A DNA stretch of 64,000 bases from Methylobacterium durans. Lineage in GTDB: Bacteria; Pseudomonadota; Alphaproteobacteria; Rhizobiales; Beijerinckiaceae. The notes under the pieces are model-generated. The model did no database searches. It was not told the origin of the DNA and worked only from the letters and a program-made list of their open reading frames with translations. Made by a program: the position numbers and the translations under genes. The stretch spans positions 2,728,001 to 2,792,000 of the forward strand of contig NZ_CP029550.1 of the NCBI RefSeq assembly GCF_003173715.1. Direction: 5' to 3'. Numbering within the stretch: position 1 is the stretch's first letter; the number at the start of each line of letters is the position of its first letter. Positions 9,233 to 19,052 of the stretch are shown here, in pieces.

Positions 9233-9910
9233 TCAGACCCGCGCGGCCGGCTGGGTCGGATCGACGAGGTAGCCGAGGCCGCGCACGGTCTGGATCAGGT
9301 CGACGGCGAGCTTCTTGCGCAGGCGCCCGACGAAGACCTCGATCGTGTTCGAGTCGCGGTCGAAATCCTGGTCGTAGAGGTGCTCGGTCAGCTCGGCGCG
9401 GGAGACCACGCGGCCGGTATGGTGCATCAGGTAGGAGAGCAGCCGGTACTCGTGGCTGGTGAGCTTGACCGGGTTGCCGTCCACGAACACGCGGCCCGAG
9501 CGGGTGTCGAGGGTGACGGGCCCGCAGGTGATCTGGCTCGTCGCGTGGCCGGCGGTGCGGCGCAGGAGCGCGCGCACCCGCGCCATCAGCTCCTCCATAT
9601 GGAAGGGCTTCGTCACGTAGTCGTCCGCGCCCGCGTCGAACCCGTCGACCTTGTCCGACCAGCGATCGCGGGCGGTGAGGATGATGACGGGGGTCTTGAT
9701 GCCGGCCCGGCGCCACTTCTGCAGCACGGTGACGCCGTCGGCCTTGGGCAGGCCCATGTCGAGGATGATCGCGTCGTAGGGCTCGTTCTCGCCGAGATAG
9801 GCGCCCTCCTCCCCGTCGAAGGCCTTGTCGGCGACGTAGCCGGCCTCCTCCAGGGCGTTCACAACCTGCCGGTTGATGTCCCGGTCATCCTCCACGACGA
9901 GCAGACGCAC
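9233..9910 (-). CDS. OmpR/PhoP-family response regulator
   Basis: Receiver domain (residues 1-115) with acidic pocket ED8-D9, phospho-acceptor D51 (IILDMGLPKADG), conserved T79 (LTARD) and K101 (DDYVTKPFHMEELM). It is followed by a winged-helix DNA-binding domain (LTSHEYRLLSYLMHHTGRVVSRAEL, GRLRKKL, RGLGYLV). This is a full-length (225 aa) transcription factor. Its kinase is most likely the orphan at 3237-4655; a PepSY gene follows upstream on the same strand with a 37-bp spacer. Confidence 0.93.
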   Translation of the reverse strand: MRLLVVEDDRDINRQVVNALEEAGYVADKAFDGEEGAYLGENEPYDAIILDMGLPKADGVTVLQKWRRAGIKTPVIILTARDRWSDKVDGFDAGADDYVTKPFHMEELMARVRALLRRTAGHATSQITCGPVTLDTRSGRVFVDGNPVKLTSHEYRLLSYLMHHTGRVVSRAELTEHLYDQDFDRDSNTIEVFVGRLRKKLAVDLIQTVRGLGYLVDPTQPAARV

Positions 9911-9947
9911 CTTGGCTCACTCCGTTCGTTCAGTCCGCGCCGGGCGG

Positions 9948-10325
9948 CTAGTACTGCCCGGCGACCTGTCCCGTCTTGGCGTCGACCATGACGTGCACGA
10001 AGTGCCCGTCCCGGCGCAAGGCGGTCAGCATGTAGACGAGGCCGTCCTCGTGGCGGCACAGGCTCGCGCGCTGGATGTCGGCCCGCGGGATCACGGTCCG
10101 GGCCGCCCGGATCGCCGCCACGGGCTCGATCACCCGGCGCTCGGCGACCGCCTCGCGCAGGTCCGCCGGGGCGAGGCAGTTCTCGCTGCGGGGCGGCGCG
10201 GCGCTCTGGACGGCGTTGAGGCGGGCGCCGGGCTGGGCCGTCTCCTCGGCGAGCGTGCCGAGATCGCCCGCGGCGATGGCCGCAAGCGTCAGGCAGGCCG
10301 CGATCAGGGCGAGGGCGTAGCGCAT
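9948..10325 (-). CDS. PepSY-domain periplasmic protein
   Basis: 125 aa with a cleavable signal peptide (MRYALALIAACLTLAAIAAG) and a C-terminal PepSY unit ending GHFVHVMVDAKTGQVAGQY. PepSY proteins next to OmpR/PhoP regulators commonly modulate the partner sensor or proteases in the periplasm. The ATG at 10325 is chosen because it places the signal peptide at the N-terminus; the frame is open farther upstream without signal-like sequence. Two cysteines flank the mature domain. Confidence 0.85.
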   Translation of the reverse strand: MRYALALIAACLTLAAIAAGDLGTLAEETAQPGARLNAVQSAAPPRSENCLAPADLREAVAERRVIEPVAAIRAARTVIPRADIQRASLCRHEDGLVYMLTALRRDGHFVHVMVDAKTGQVAGQY

Positions 10326-10532
10326 GGGGAAGGAATCTCGGCCCCGGGCACTGAATACGCCCTGAATACCGCCGCGCCCAGTCCGTTCAGCATCCGTGTC
10401 CGGCGGGAATGTTTCCCGAGGGTGGGGACAGGCACGGGGGAGGGGACGCGACGATCTCATGGTCTGCAAGCGGGGTTCCGGCAGAGGTTACGGCGCGAGG
10501 CGCAATCCGGTTCCCGTCCGACCCCCGGAGCC

Positions 10533-10751
10533 TCACGAATCGGCCGGACACGACTGCGCGAGGCGCCCCAGGCTCGCACGGAGCACCGCGCTGATGAGGC
10601 CGTGGCGCTCGACCTGATCGAGGGCCGCCGATCGCAGATGCGCGGCGGAGCGCTCGTAGCCGCGCCGCGCCGCGCGCAGCCGGCCGGCGGCGCGATCCGC
10701 GCGTCGGTCCGGGCGGCCGCGCGCCGGGGTTTGTCCGTCCAGGATCGTCAT
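10533..10751 (-). CDS. Small hypothetical protein at the distal end of the lysis module
   Basis: A 72-aa Arg/Ala-rich frame, 29 bp downstream of the next lysis-module gene and in the same direction. There is no recognisable domain; a helix containing ERHGLISAVLRASLGRLAQS is predicted by eye. It could be a shadow frame in GC-rich DNA. It is kept because spacing and direction fit the operon. Nothing recognisable lies in 10326-10532 upstream of pepSY. Confidence 0.35.
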   Translation of the reverse strand: MTILDGQTPARGRPDRRADRAAGRLRAARRGYERSAAHLRSAALDQVERHGLISAVLRASLGRLAQSCPADS

Positions 10752-10780
10752 GGCCGCTCGCTCCTCGGGATCCGCCGCGC

Positions 10781-11131
10781 TCAGCGGACGGGGTGGCGGA
10801 GATCGGCGACGAGACGCAGGATCTCGTCGAGCTTCTCGCGGGCGCGGCCGTCGTTGCGGTCGACCCCGCGGGCGATCTCGGCGACGAGGCGCGCGAGATC
10901 CTCCAGCACGCGGGTGCGGCTCTCCAGCGCCGCCGCCACCGCCGCGTTGGTCTGGGCGGTGCGCTCCAGGGCCGTCGCTGCGGCGCCCGCGTCCCCGATG
11001 CGGGCCTCCAGGGCCCGCAGGCTCTCGCGGTGGAGATGCAGGCAGGCGAGCCCGAGCAGGGCCGCGACGATCCAGCCGGCCCCGCCCTCGGTGAAGAGCA
11101 GGCGGGCGGCCTCCAGCGCGAGCTTCTCCAC
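10781..11131 (-). CDS. Small membrane protein with coiled coil, holin/spanin-like position
   Basis: Starts at GTG (MEKLALEAARLLFTEGGAGW as translated). One membrane segment (WIVAALLGLACLHLH, residues about 20-35) is followed by a helical, probably coiled-coil domain rich in Ala/Glu/Arg ending in LDEILRLVADLRHPVR. One TM plus a coiled coil and a place next to a lysozyme suggest a holin accessory or spanin-like role. That is inference; no family signature was recognised. Confidence 0.55.
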   Translation of the reverse strand: MEKLALEAARLLFTEGGAGWIVAALLGLACLHLHRESLRALEARIGDAGAAATALERTAQTNAAVAAALESRTRVLEDLARLVAEIARGVDRNDGRAREKLDEILRLVADLRHPVR

Positions 11132-11174
11132 GGACCTGCCCTCCCTCCCGCCGGTCGCGGGGTCCCGTTCCGCC

Positions 11175-11693
11175 TCAGGAGGCGGGAGCGCCGCCCCGCC
11201 GGGCGGCATCGAGCGCCGGCCGCAGGGTGTTGGCCGCATCCGCCGCCGCCTCGAGGGAGAGGCTGCGGAACACCTTCTCGGCAAGACCTTCGAGCCCGCC
11301 GGCCTCCCGGAGGAGCCAGGCGGGCGCCTGGTCGGCGGCGCGCTGCACCGCCGCCGCGATCACGGCGGAACCGAGGGGCACGGTGAGCGTCCGGCCCTTC
11401 ACCGCGCCCGCGACCGCGTTGAGCGCGTAATCCCCGACATTCCGCACGAGGCGCTCGACGAGGGTGTTCGCCACGAGGAGCCGCAGGGGACCGGCGACCC
11501 GGGCGAGCGCCGCCGTCGCGGCGGCCGCGGCGACGGGCACCACCGCGCTCCCCGCGCCCTGCGCCGCCGCGGCGAGCGCGTCGCCCCAGGGCAGCACGGC
11601 GGAGGTCGGGTCGGCCGCCGCGAGGGCGGCCTCCGGAACGAGGAGGGCGGCGAGCATCGCGAGAGCGGCGCGGGCGGGGCTGTGCAGGATCAT
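11175..11693 (-). CDS. Hypothetical exported/membrane protein of the lysis module
   Basis: 172 aa. An N-terminal signal-like segment (AALAMLAALLVPEAALAA) is followed by an Ala-rich region with two further hydrophobic stretches (VVPVAAAAATAALARVAG; LRLLVANTLVERLV). The start at 11693 is chosen for the signal peptide. It lies between the lysozyme and the coiled-coil membrane protein, so it may be a pinholin-type or lysis-control protein. The family was not recognised. Confidence 0.5.
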   Translation of the reverse strand: MILHSPARAALAMLAALLVPEAALAAADPTSAVLPWGDALAAAAQGAGSAVVPVAAAAATAALARVAGPLRLLVANTLVERLVRNVGDYALNAVAGAVKGRTLTVPLGSAVIAAAVQRAADQAPAWLLREAGGLEGLAEKVFRSLSLEAAADAANTLRPALDAARRGGAPAS

Positions 11694-11733
11694 GGCGTCG
11701 GTTCCGTGGTGGGGAGCGGGGGGAGGGCGCGCG

Positions 11734-12393
11734 TCAGGTCCGGCCGAGGCGCGCCCGCAGGCGGCGCCAGAGGCGGGCGAGGGGGCCCGGTCCGGCCGGG
11801 CCGGGCCCGCCCGTCCGGACGACGGGGGCGGACGGCACGGGCCGGCGCGAGGGCGGCAGGGAGGGGGGCAGGGAGGCCGGAGGCGGCCCGGGAACGGTGG
11901 CCGGGTCGCCCCGCCGGGCACGGGGCAGGCCCTCGGCGTAGGGCGTGCGGAACTGGTCGGCCTCGGCCTGCCGCCGCGGGATCAGTTCGGGCGGCCGGTT
12001 CCACAGCAGGATCGCCGCGCCAGCCCCCGCGCGATCCCCGGCGCGCAGGCGCCGCACGACGGTCGAGCGCCGGAAGGCGTCGGTGCCGATGTTGAAGCAG
12101 AGGGAGACGAGAGCGTCGAAGGCGTGGTCGGGCAGGTCCGGCGGCACCGTCTCCCGCACGGCGGCCTCGAAGCGGGCGACGTCGCGGGCGAAGAGCGCGT
12201 CGCAGGCCTCTTCCGTCAGCGTCAGGCCGGGTGTCACCCGGGGCGGCCCCGCCGCGGAGGTATGCCTGACCCCGATCGTCCAGATGCCGGCCGAGTCGCG
12301 ATAGGCGGACAGGCGGCGTCCCTCCCGCGCGATGAGGACCGCGCGGCCCGTCTGGGTGAGCATCATGGGGATCTCCGGGAATTGGATCGTCAC
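11734..12393 (-). CDS. Phage-type lysozyme (glycoside hydrolase 24), endolysin
   Basis: Muramidase cleaving peptidoglycan for particle release. The T4-lysozyme catalytic spacing is present: E24 (IAREGRRL), D33 (YRDSAG) and T39 (WTIGVRH), i.e. E-8-D-5-T. Downstream are DALVSLCFNIGTDAF and the C-lobe ILLWNRPPELIPRRQAE with GLPRARR. The C-terminus (about 155-219) is a Pro/Arg-rich tail of low complexity. It is the first gene of the leftward lysis set and diverges from the oxygenase at 12495. Confidence 0.88.
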   Translation of the reverse strand: MTIQFPEIPMMLTQTGRAVLIAREGRRLSAYRDSAGIWTIGVRHTSAAGPPRVTPGLTLTEEACDALFARDVARFEAAVRETVPPDLPDHAFDALVSLCFNIGTDAFRRSTVVRRLRAGDRAGAGAAILLWNRPPELIPRRQAEADQFRTPYAEGLPRARRGDPATVPGPPPASLPPSLPPSRRPVPSAPVVRTGGPGPAGPGPLARLWRRLRARLGRT

Positions 12394-12494
12394 CGACGTG
12401 CGATGGACCTCGCATCGCGCGATCGTGACTTGATCGATGTGGGAAAATTAGCCTTTCGGCTCGTGGCGGAAGTCGTCGCGGGGCGGGGCGAGGG

Positions 12495-13364
12495 ATGTTC
12501 GCGTATCTGATCCGGAAGCTGCGCGACGCGCCCGTCTCAGACGAGCCGTTCCGCCACGTCTCCATCGAGGATTTCTTCTCGGACGAGCATTTCGGGGCGA
12601 TCACGTCCGCGGCCGAGATCGCCATCGGGCGCGCCGAGGACGACCAGGGGTTGATCGAGGCCCTGCACGCCGCCGGCTACAGGGAGATCAACTTTCCCGG
12701 AACGACGACGGACCTCGCCTCCTACATCGCGTGGCACGCGAAGCGGGATCTCGACGTTCCGGAGAACGGAGCGATGACGAACCGGGACCTCTGCGAGGGC
12801 GTGGGCGTGACGCTGCGCCTGCAATCGGCGCGGACCGCCTTGATCGGCGACCTGATGACGTTCCTGCGATCCGACGCGTGGCTCGACGCCATCGCCGCCA
12901 AGTTCGCGATCGATCGCGCCGCGGTCTACGCGGATGGGGGCATCCAGAAGTACCTGGACGGATACGAGATCAGTCCGCACGCCGACATCCGGGCCAAGGC
13001 CCTGACCTACATGGTCAACATCAACCCGTCGGACCGTTCGGCGGACATCGATTACCACACCCACTACATGCGGTTCCGGCGCGAGAAGGCGTATGTCCAG
13101 GCGTTCTGGAACGGCAATCCGGATCTCGACCGGTGCTGGGTGCCGTGGAGCTGGTGCGAGACGGTCAAGAGGCAGACCCGGAACAATACGATCGTGCTCT
13201 TCCAGCCGGCGGACGACACCCTTCATGCCGTCCGGGCGCGCTACGACCATCTGGAAACGCAGCGCACGCAGCTCTACGGGAATCTCTGGTTCCACCGGAG
13301 CCGGACGACGGGCAAGCCGAGCTGGTCGGATTTCGACGTGAGGGCCAGGATCGGGGCCGCCTGA
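12495..13364 (+). CDS. 2-oxoglutarate/Fe(II)-dependent dioxygenase-like protein
   Basis: 289 aa. The double-stranded beta-helix signature is visible: HAD at H162/D164 (ISPHADIRAKALTYMVNINP), distal iron ligand H244 (DDTLHAVRARY) and a likely 2-oxoglutarate-binding R257 (QRTQLYGNLWFHR). The layout matches 2OG-Fe(II)-Oxy_3 enzymes that hydroxylate proteins, sugars or small molecules. The substrate is unknown. It sits on the plus strand between the lysozyme and fibre genes of a minus-strand GTA-like cluster and is slightly less GC-rich than its neighbours. A preceding A/T-rich patch (12440-12460) may carry its promoter. Confidence 0.78.
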   Translation: MFAYLIRKLRDAPVSDEPFRHVSIEDFFSDEHFGAITSAAEIAIGRAEDDQGLIEALHAAGYREINFPGTTTDLASYIAWHAKRDLDVPENGAMTNRDLCEGVGVTLRLQSARTALIGDLMTFLRSDAWLDAIAAKFAIDRAAVYADGGIQKYLDGYEISPHADIRAKALTYMVNINPSDRSADIDYHTHYMRFRREKAYVQAFWNGNPDLDRCWVPWSWCETVKRQTRNNTIVLFQPADDTLHAVRARYDHLETQRTQLYGNLWFHRSRTTGKPSWSDFDVRARIGAA

Positions 13365-13401
13365 CGCTCCGGTGCCGGTTCGCCGGCCGGACGATCCGAG
13401 C

Positions 13402-14981
13402 TCACGGCAGCTGCCCGCCGCCGAACTGCGAATCGGCCGCCGCCACGTATCCGTCCGCGCCGGTGAGGCGGGCGTAGACCTCGACCGTGTCCCCGGCTGC
13501 GAGCGTCAGCGCCGCGCCGAGGCCGAGGCAGGAGACGCCGTCCACGAGGCCGCCGGTCAGCGCCGCCCGGCCCCGCCGGCAGGGGCGCCGTTGCGATAGA
13601 GCTGGGCCTCGAAGGCGGTTGGCGCGCTCGTCCCGTTGCGCCTGTAGGCGAGGTTCGCGTGGAAGGCGTGCAGGCCCGCCTCGGCGGCGGTGAAGCGGCC
13701 CGCCGCGGCCGCGAAGGCGCCCTGATCGTTGGCCTCGGCCACGTTGAACGGGATCCGCGTCCAGGCGCCGGCCGCGAGGTAATGGTCGACATTCGTCGTG
13801 GCGGAGAACCGCGGCAGGTTGGTGAGCCGCCACCAGCGGGTGCCGTCGTGGCCCTTGAAGGCGCCCGCGTTCGCGTCGAACACGATCTGCCCGGCCGCGG
13901 TGCCGAGGGTGGGCGCGCCCGCCTGGGGCTGCAGCTCCAGGGCGCCGTTGGCGCGGAACTTCACCGCGGAGCGCCGGCTCGTGGCGCCGACCGGCGTCGT
14001 CAGGAAGTCGATGCCGGTGCCGTTGCCGGAGGCGGTGAAATCCTCCTCCGCGAAGCCGTTGAAGGCGACGACGTTGCTGGAATAGGCGCCGTCCGTGCGC
14101 CAGCCGGCCCCGAAGAAGCCGAAGAACCGGTCGAGAGCCTTGATCGGCGCCGGGTTCGCGGGCGTTCCGCGGGCGACCTGCGCCACGAAGGAGACGACCG
14201 GGGGATGTTGCCCGCCTCGCCGCTGAAGCTGTTGATCTGGACGTCCTGCGTGACGACGCCCGCCCCCGTGCCGTTGCGGAGCGTCGTGAGATGGAGACCC
14301 GCGGTCGGCGCCGCGGTAAGGCCGAGCCCGAAGCAGCCGCTGACCGGGTGCACGCTGTAGCCCGGCGCGAAGGTCGTCCCGTCGGCGCTAACCTTGAGGC
14401 CGACGAGGTCGTTGCCGAGGAGGCCGAGCAGGGCTCGCGTCTGGTAGCCACTCTGGAAGACGAGGGCGGCCTCCTCGGCGCCGGAGCGCCGGTTGAGGGT
14501 CACGCGCATGTGGCCCGAGCCCGGCGTGACGTCGTCCCACGAGAACAGGGCGGCGTCCGCCTTCACGGCGAGCCGGTTCGCCCCCGTCGGCCGCGGTGTT
14601 GATGCCGAGCCGGGTGAGGTTCTGCAGGCTCTGGAGCGTCGTGCGGAGCGGCGTCCAGCCGCCGCCGGTGCAGAGGTAGAGCTCGGCCTCGTCGACGAGG
14701 TAGGCGAGCCAGCCGGGCCGCGGCTGCAGCCCGATCCAGACGCCGTCCTCGAAGCAGGCGATCTGGCCGGACAGTCCCGCCCAGGCGCCGGTCGGGTTCT
14801 GCGCGGCGAGGAGGTAGCGGTCGCCCTCGGCCGGACTCGCCGGGGGCGCCGTGCGGTCCTTGTCGAGGCAGGCGAGCTGCACCAGCGCGTCGAGGAGGGC
14901 CAGCGCCTCGTTGTGCGTCACGTGCTTCTGCGCCTGCGCCGCCGCCAGCAGCGGCAGGGCGAGGTGGCGGGTCGTCGACAT
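13402..14981 (-). pseudogene. DUF2793 / C1q-like fibre or spike protein (three frameshifts as read)
   Basis: The N-terminal frame is a clear DUF2793 domain (LPLLAAAQAQKHVTHNEAL, EGDRYLLA, PTGAWAG, IACFEDGVW). The middle is beta-repeat-rich fibre sequence. The last about 130 residues look like a C1q/TNF-type jelly roll (FSATTNVDHYLAAGAW, GRFTAAEAGLHAFHANL, LTLAAGDTVEVYARL, DSQFGGGQLP). Frame breaks: an extra base in a C5 run at about 14580-14584, a missing base at about 14201-14206 and a missing base at about 13566-13571. The joined frame is about 525 aa with no stop. In GTA/phage clusters DUF2793 proteins are decoration or receptor-binding spikes. Confidence 0.8.
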
Positions 14982-15080
14982 CGGGGTCTCCAGGACGGTG
15001 AAGGGGGCCGCGGGGCCGGGTCGCCGAGGCCCGAGGCGCCGGCCCGGAGGCCCGAGAGGGCCCCGGCTCGACGTCCTGGG

Positions 15081-18000
15081 TCAGCCCGCCCGCACGGCCA
15101 CGCGGGCGCGGAGGGGGGCGCCGATTCCGGCGACCGCGCCGACCTGCGCGACCGCCGCCTCGATCTCGCGCTGCGGGCCGCCGAAATCGGCCGCTTCGTC
15201 GGTGCCCGGGTAGAGGAGGCTCGGCTGCGCAGCGGAGAGGCTGCGCAGGAGCCGCCCGTCCGCGGCGTGGATGTCGAGGCGGTAGCGCTCCGCGGCCTCG
15301 TCGAGGGGGATCTCGACGGGCTCCCAGGCGTCCGCCGTCCGCCGGGCCCGGCGGATCCAGCGGAAGCGCACGCCCCCCGCCTCGCGCCGTGCCCGCAGGC
15401 CGACCGGGCTCAAGGGGCGCAGGGCCGAGAGGCCGGCGCTCGCGACGATCTCCGTGAAGGCCGCGTCGCCGGGATCGCGCGCGGCCGGGCCGATCCGGTA
15501 GCGGAAGCTGCGCCCGGCCTCGTCGAGGCGATCGACGAGGGGCACCGGGGCGCCGTCGTCGAGGCGCACGAGCCAGCTCCCCGCCGGCGTGGTCCGTTCC
15601 GCCGCCGCCTCGCTGCCCGAGAGCCCCCGCAGGAGGCGCGACAGGCGCCAGGTGTCGGGGCCGGTCAGCTCGGCGCCCGCGGCCGAGAGGATCTCGACCG
15701 TGCCGTCCGGAGCGATCAGGGCGAACAGGTTCTGGCCGGAGAGCGCCGCCCGGTCGTCGACGGCGCTCAAGGTCGCGCCGGGGCGGAACGCGGCGTCGAG
15801 GCGCGCGCCCCGGTCGAAGCGCCAGAGCGGTCCCGGCGGCAGCGGGGTCAGCGTCCGCCCGAGGCAGGCCGGATAGTCGACGATCCCGCGCAGGGCGAGC
15901 GGCGCGCCGGGGCCCTCCGCCCGCCAGACCGCGACAGCGCCGGGCCAGGGCGTCGCCGCGACCGCGAGGGATTGCAGCACGGTCGGCTCGCCGCGGTCGG
16001 CCGGGAGGTCGAGCACGAGGGCGAGCGGCGGCCCGGGGAGCGCCGGGGGCGGCGGGCTCGGCCGGACCGGCGCCGGCCGCGTCGGCGGGGTCCCGGTCCG
16101 GTGCAGGGACACGGCGCGGGTCTCGATCCGGCGCCCGGCCGGGCCGTCGTCGATGCGCAGGATCCGGTGCGGCGCGGCCGTTTCCGGGAGCGCCACGAGG
16201 TCGCCGGGCTCGAGGGCGAGCCGGTGCGGACTCAGCCGGAACGCGGCCGTGTCGCGGGCGGCGAGCCCGGCATCGAGGAGCCCCTCGGCCAGGGCCTCGG
16301 CCTCGGCCCGCCGCGTGACGATCGCGGCCTCCAGGCGGATCTCGCGGGTCCGCCCGGCGCTCCCGCGCGCGGCCGCCGCAGCGGCCCGGCGGTACTCGGG
16401 GCTCTCCGCGTCGGTGAAGCCGATCTCGATGCGGGCGGGCAGCGCGCCGTCCTCGGCCCGCACGCGGCGTAGCGGAGCCTCGTCGTCGCTGCGCACGAGG
16501 TCGGCGGCAAGAATCGTCTCGGCGGCCTCGCGGCGGGGGCCGCGCACCCGCAAGCTTCCTGCGACCGTCGAGACGTCGAGGCCGTAGAGCTGGGCCAGCG
16601 GCTCCAGGGCGGCGCGGGCGGAGAGCGGCCGGTCGATCACGTAGCCGTCGAGGTAGGCCGAGGCCGCGATGTCGAGGGGTGCCGCGACGCCGAGATCGGC
16701 GAGGATCGCCGGGATCAGCCGGTCGAGGTCCAGCCCCTCGACGCGCCCCGTGATCCAGTGGCCGAGGCCCCAGTTCGGCGCGTCGGCCCAGATTCCTGCG
16801 TAGTCCGGGAAGGCCGGGAAGGGCCGCGCGTCCCAGGCCCAGACGAAGACGGCACCTGGCGGCACCATCGGCCCGCCGTAGACCGGCGAGACCGGGTTGT
16901 GGGCGGGATCGAAGCCCGGCACGGCGGGGTCGAAGCGGCCGAGGATCGCCTCGAGGCGCGGAGCTGGATCAGGTCGTCGCGGGAGCCGCGGGAGAGGGGC
17001 GGGGCGGCGTTCTCGGCGGATTTCGGGTCGGGGAAGACGTTCGGCCCGTTCGTGCCCTTGTCGACCGCCGGCACCCCGATCTCGGTGAGCCAGATCGGCT
17101 TGCTGCGCGGCTGCCAGGCAGTCGTGCGGGTCTCGACCCCGCCGTCGCGCTCCACGTGCGGGTTCGACCACCAGGCGACGAGGTCCTTCGCCCGGTGGAT
17201 CCAGGGCTTGCCGGCGGCGCCGTCGGTGATCGGCGTGCGTGCCTGCGCCTGCCGCGCCGCCTCGCTCGCGTAGTACCAGTCGAAGGCCTCGCCCGCGCCG
17301 AGGCGGCGGCGCAGGTAGGCGCGGTCGTAGATCTCGGGCGCCTCGGCGAGGTCGGCGTGGCCCGGCCCGTCGCGCCAGTCGGAGAGCGGCGGGTAATAGT
17401 CGATGCCGACCGCGTCGATGCTGGCATCGGCGAAGAGCGCGTCGAGGGGGAAGCGCACGCTGGCGCCCCCGTCGCGCACATCGGCGCCGTACTCGGTCCA
17501 GTCCGCCGCGTAGACGAGGGCGGTTCCCGGCAGGCGCTGGCGCACGGCTCGGGCGAGGTCGCGCAGGGCCTCGACGGCGGGATAGCGCCCGCCCGCCTCC
17601 CGCACGCGGGTGAGGCCGACGAGCTCGCTGCCGAGGATGAAGCCGGAGAGGCGCAGGCCCGCCGCCGCCCAGAACGCGGCGAGGTCCGCGTAGTGCAGCA
17701 CCATGCGGCGGTAGCCGGAGGGCCTCTCGAAGAAGGCCGCGACCTGCGCGCCCGCCTCCGCCGTCCCGTCCGGGCTGCCCGCGACGCCCGGTGCCGGGTC
17801 GCAGGTGATGCGCCCGCGCCAGGGATAGGCCGGCTGGCGGCCCGCGCCCGGGTCGCGCGGGTCGGGCAGGGCGTTGCCGGCCGGCACGTCCATCATCAGG
17901 AACGGGTAGAGCACGACCTTGAGGCCGCGCCGGCGGAGTTCCGCCACGAGGCGGCCGAGCCCGGCATCCGACGGCGTGCCCCCGTAGGCCGGTCCGCCGT

Positions 18001-18982
18001 CCGGCCCCCGCGAGACGGTGCGGGCGGCGCTCCGCGCGAGGCCCGCCACGCTCCAGTCCGCGCCGAGGCTCCGCTTGGCCCCGTCCTCGACCCGCGGCGC
18101 CACCGTGCAGCGCCCGGCCCGGAGGTCGTCCCCGAACCAGGAGACCACCACCGACACCTGTTCGAGGCGCGGGCAGAGCGCCTGCAGGGCGTCGAGGGAG
18201 GCGAGGACGTCGGTCGCCGCCTGGAGCTGGACGCGGTTCGCCGCCCGGCTCGCGCCGAGGCCGAGATCCTCCGTGACGGGGAGCGGGTCGAGCCCGGACT
18301 CAGTGGCTCCGGGAATCAGGTTGACGGCCCGGATCATCCGGCCGAGCCCCGCCACCGGCCGCACAATCTCGAAGGCGAGCTGCGGGATGCGGTTGCCGTA
18401 ATCGGACAGCGGCATCCGCTCGAACACCACGTAGGCGAGGCCGCGATAGGCGGGGGTGCTCTCCGGCCCTTCCTTCGCGACGATCAGCGGGTCCGGCGCC
18501 TGATCGGCGCGGCCGGTATGGACGCGGTGCGTCAGCGTCGTCAGGTCGATCTCCTGCCCGTTCGCCCAGACCCGGCGCACGAGGGCGATCTCGCCCTCGC
18601 AGAGGCCGACCGCGAGGTTGGCGTAGTAGGCGTAGGCGGTGCGCACGGTCTTGCCGCCGCCGCTGCCCTTGGCGCCGGAGCCGCCGCGCTCGACCGTCTT
18701 CGTCGCGACCTCGAGCGGCCGCGTCGCCCAGATCAGGGTGCCGCCGATGCGGGCGCGGCCGTAGACCCGGGGCACAGGATCGCCCTCCGTCGAGGACAGG
18801 CCCGCGAGATCGGTCAGCCGCGGCCCCTCGACCTGGCGCGCGGCGGAGCCCGGCCCGAACAGCGCCCCGTCGATCGCGGCGCCCGCCGCGGCGCCGGCCA
18901 CCCGCCCGATCAGCCCGCCGACCGGCCCGCCGAGCGCCGTGCCGAGGGCGGCGCCCGCCGTGGACAGGATCAGGGTCGCCAT
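15081..18982 (-). pseudogene. GTA tail hub / megatron protein, g15-like (glycoside-hydrolase TIM-barrel domain; one frameshift as read)
   Basis: The joined frame is about 1,300 aa, the size of R. capsulatus GTA gp15. The N-terminus has a glycine/alanine membrane-like segment (AGAALGTALGGPVGGLIG). The middle is the GTA TIM-barrel domain (VVLYPFLMMDVPAGN, GFILGSELVGLTRVR, IDAVGIDYYPPLSDW, KPIWLTEIGVPAVDKG). The C-terminal half is phage tail-protein-like beta structure (WGLGHWITGRVEGLDL, SGQNLFALIAPDG). One base is missing at about 16951-16956, where QLRALEAILGRF is split. The start at 18982 gives the canonical MATLIL N-terminus. The upstream HigBA pair diverges from it, with the toxin start 70 bp away. 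Confidence 0.88.
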
Positions 18983-19028
18983 GGCGGGCTCCGGAGATGG
19001 GGAAACGAACGGCCACGCTTGCAAGGAA

Positions 19029-19044
19029 GTATCCGGCCGGATAC
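19029..19044. promoter_or_regulatory. 16-bp perfect palindrome, probable HigA-type operator
   Basis: GTATCCGGCCGGATAC is a perfect palindrome lying 8 bp before the proposed TTG start of the toxin gene and 46 bp upstream of the divergent hub gene. Toxin-antitoxin operons of this type are usually repressed by the antitoxin binding such a site. Because it lies between two divergent starts, it could also affect expression of the GTA hub gene. Confidence 0.65.
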
Positions 19045-19052
19045 GAACGCGG

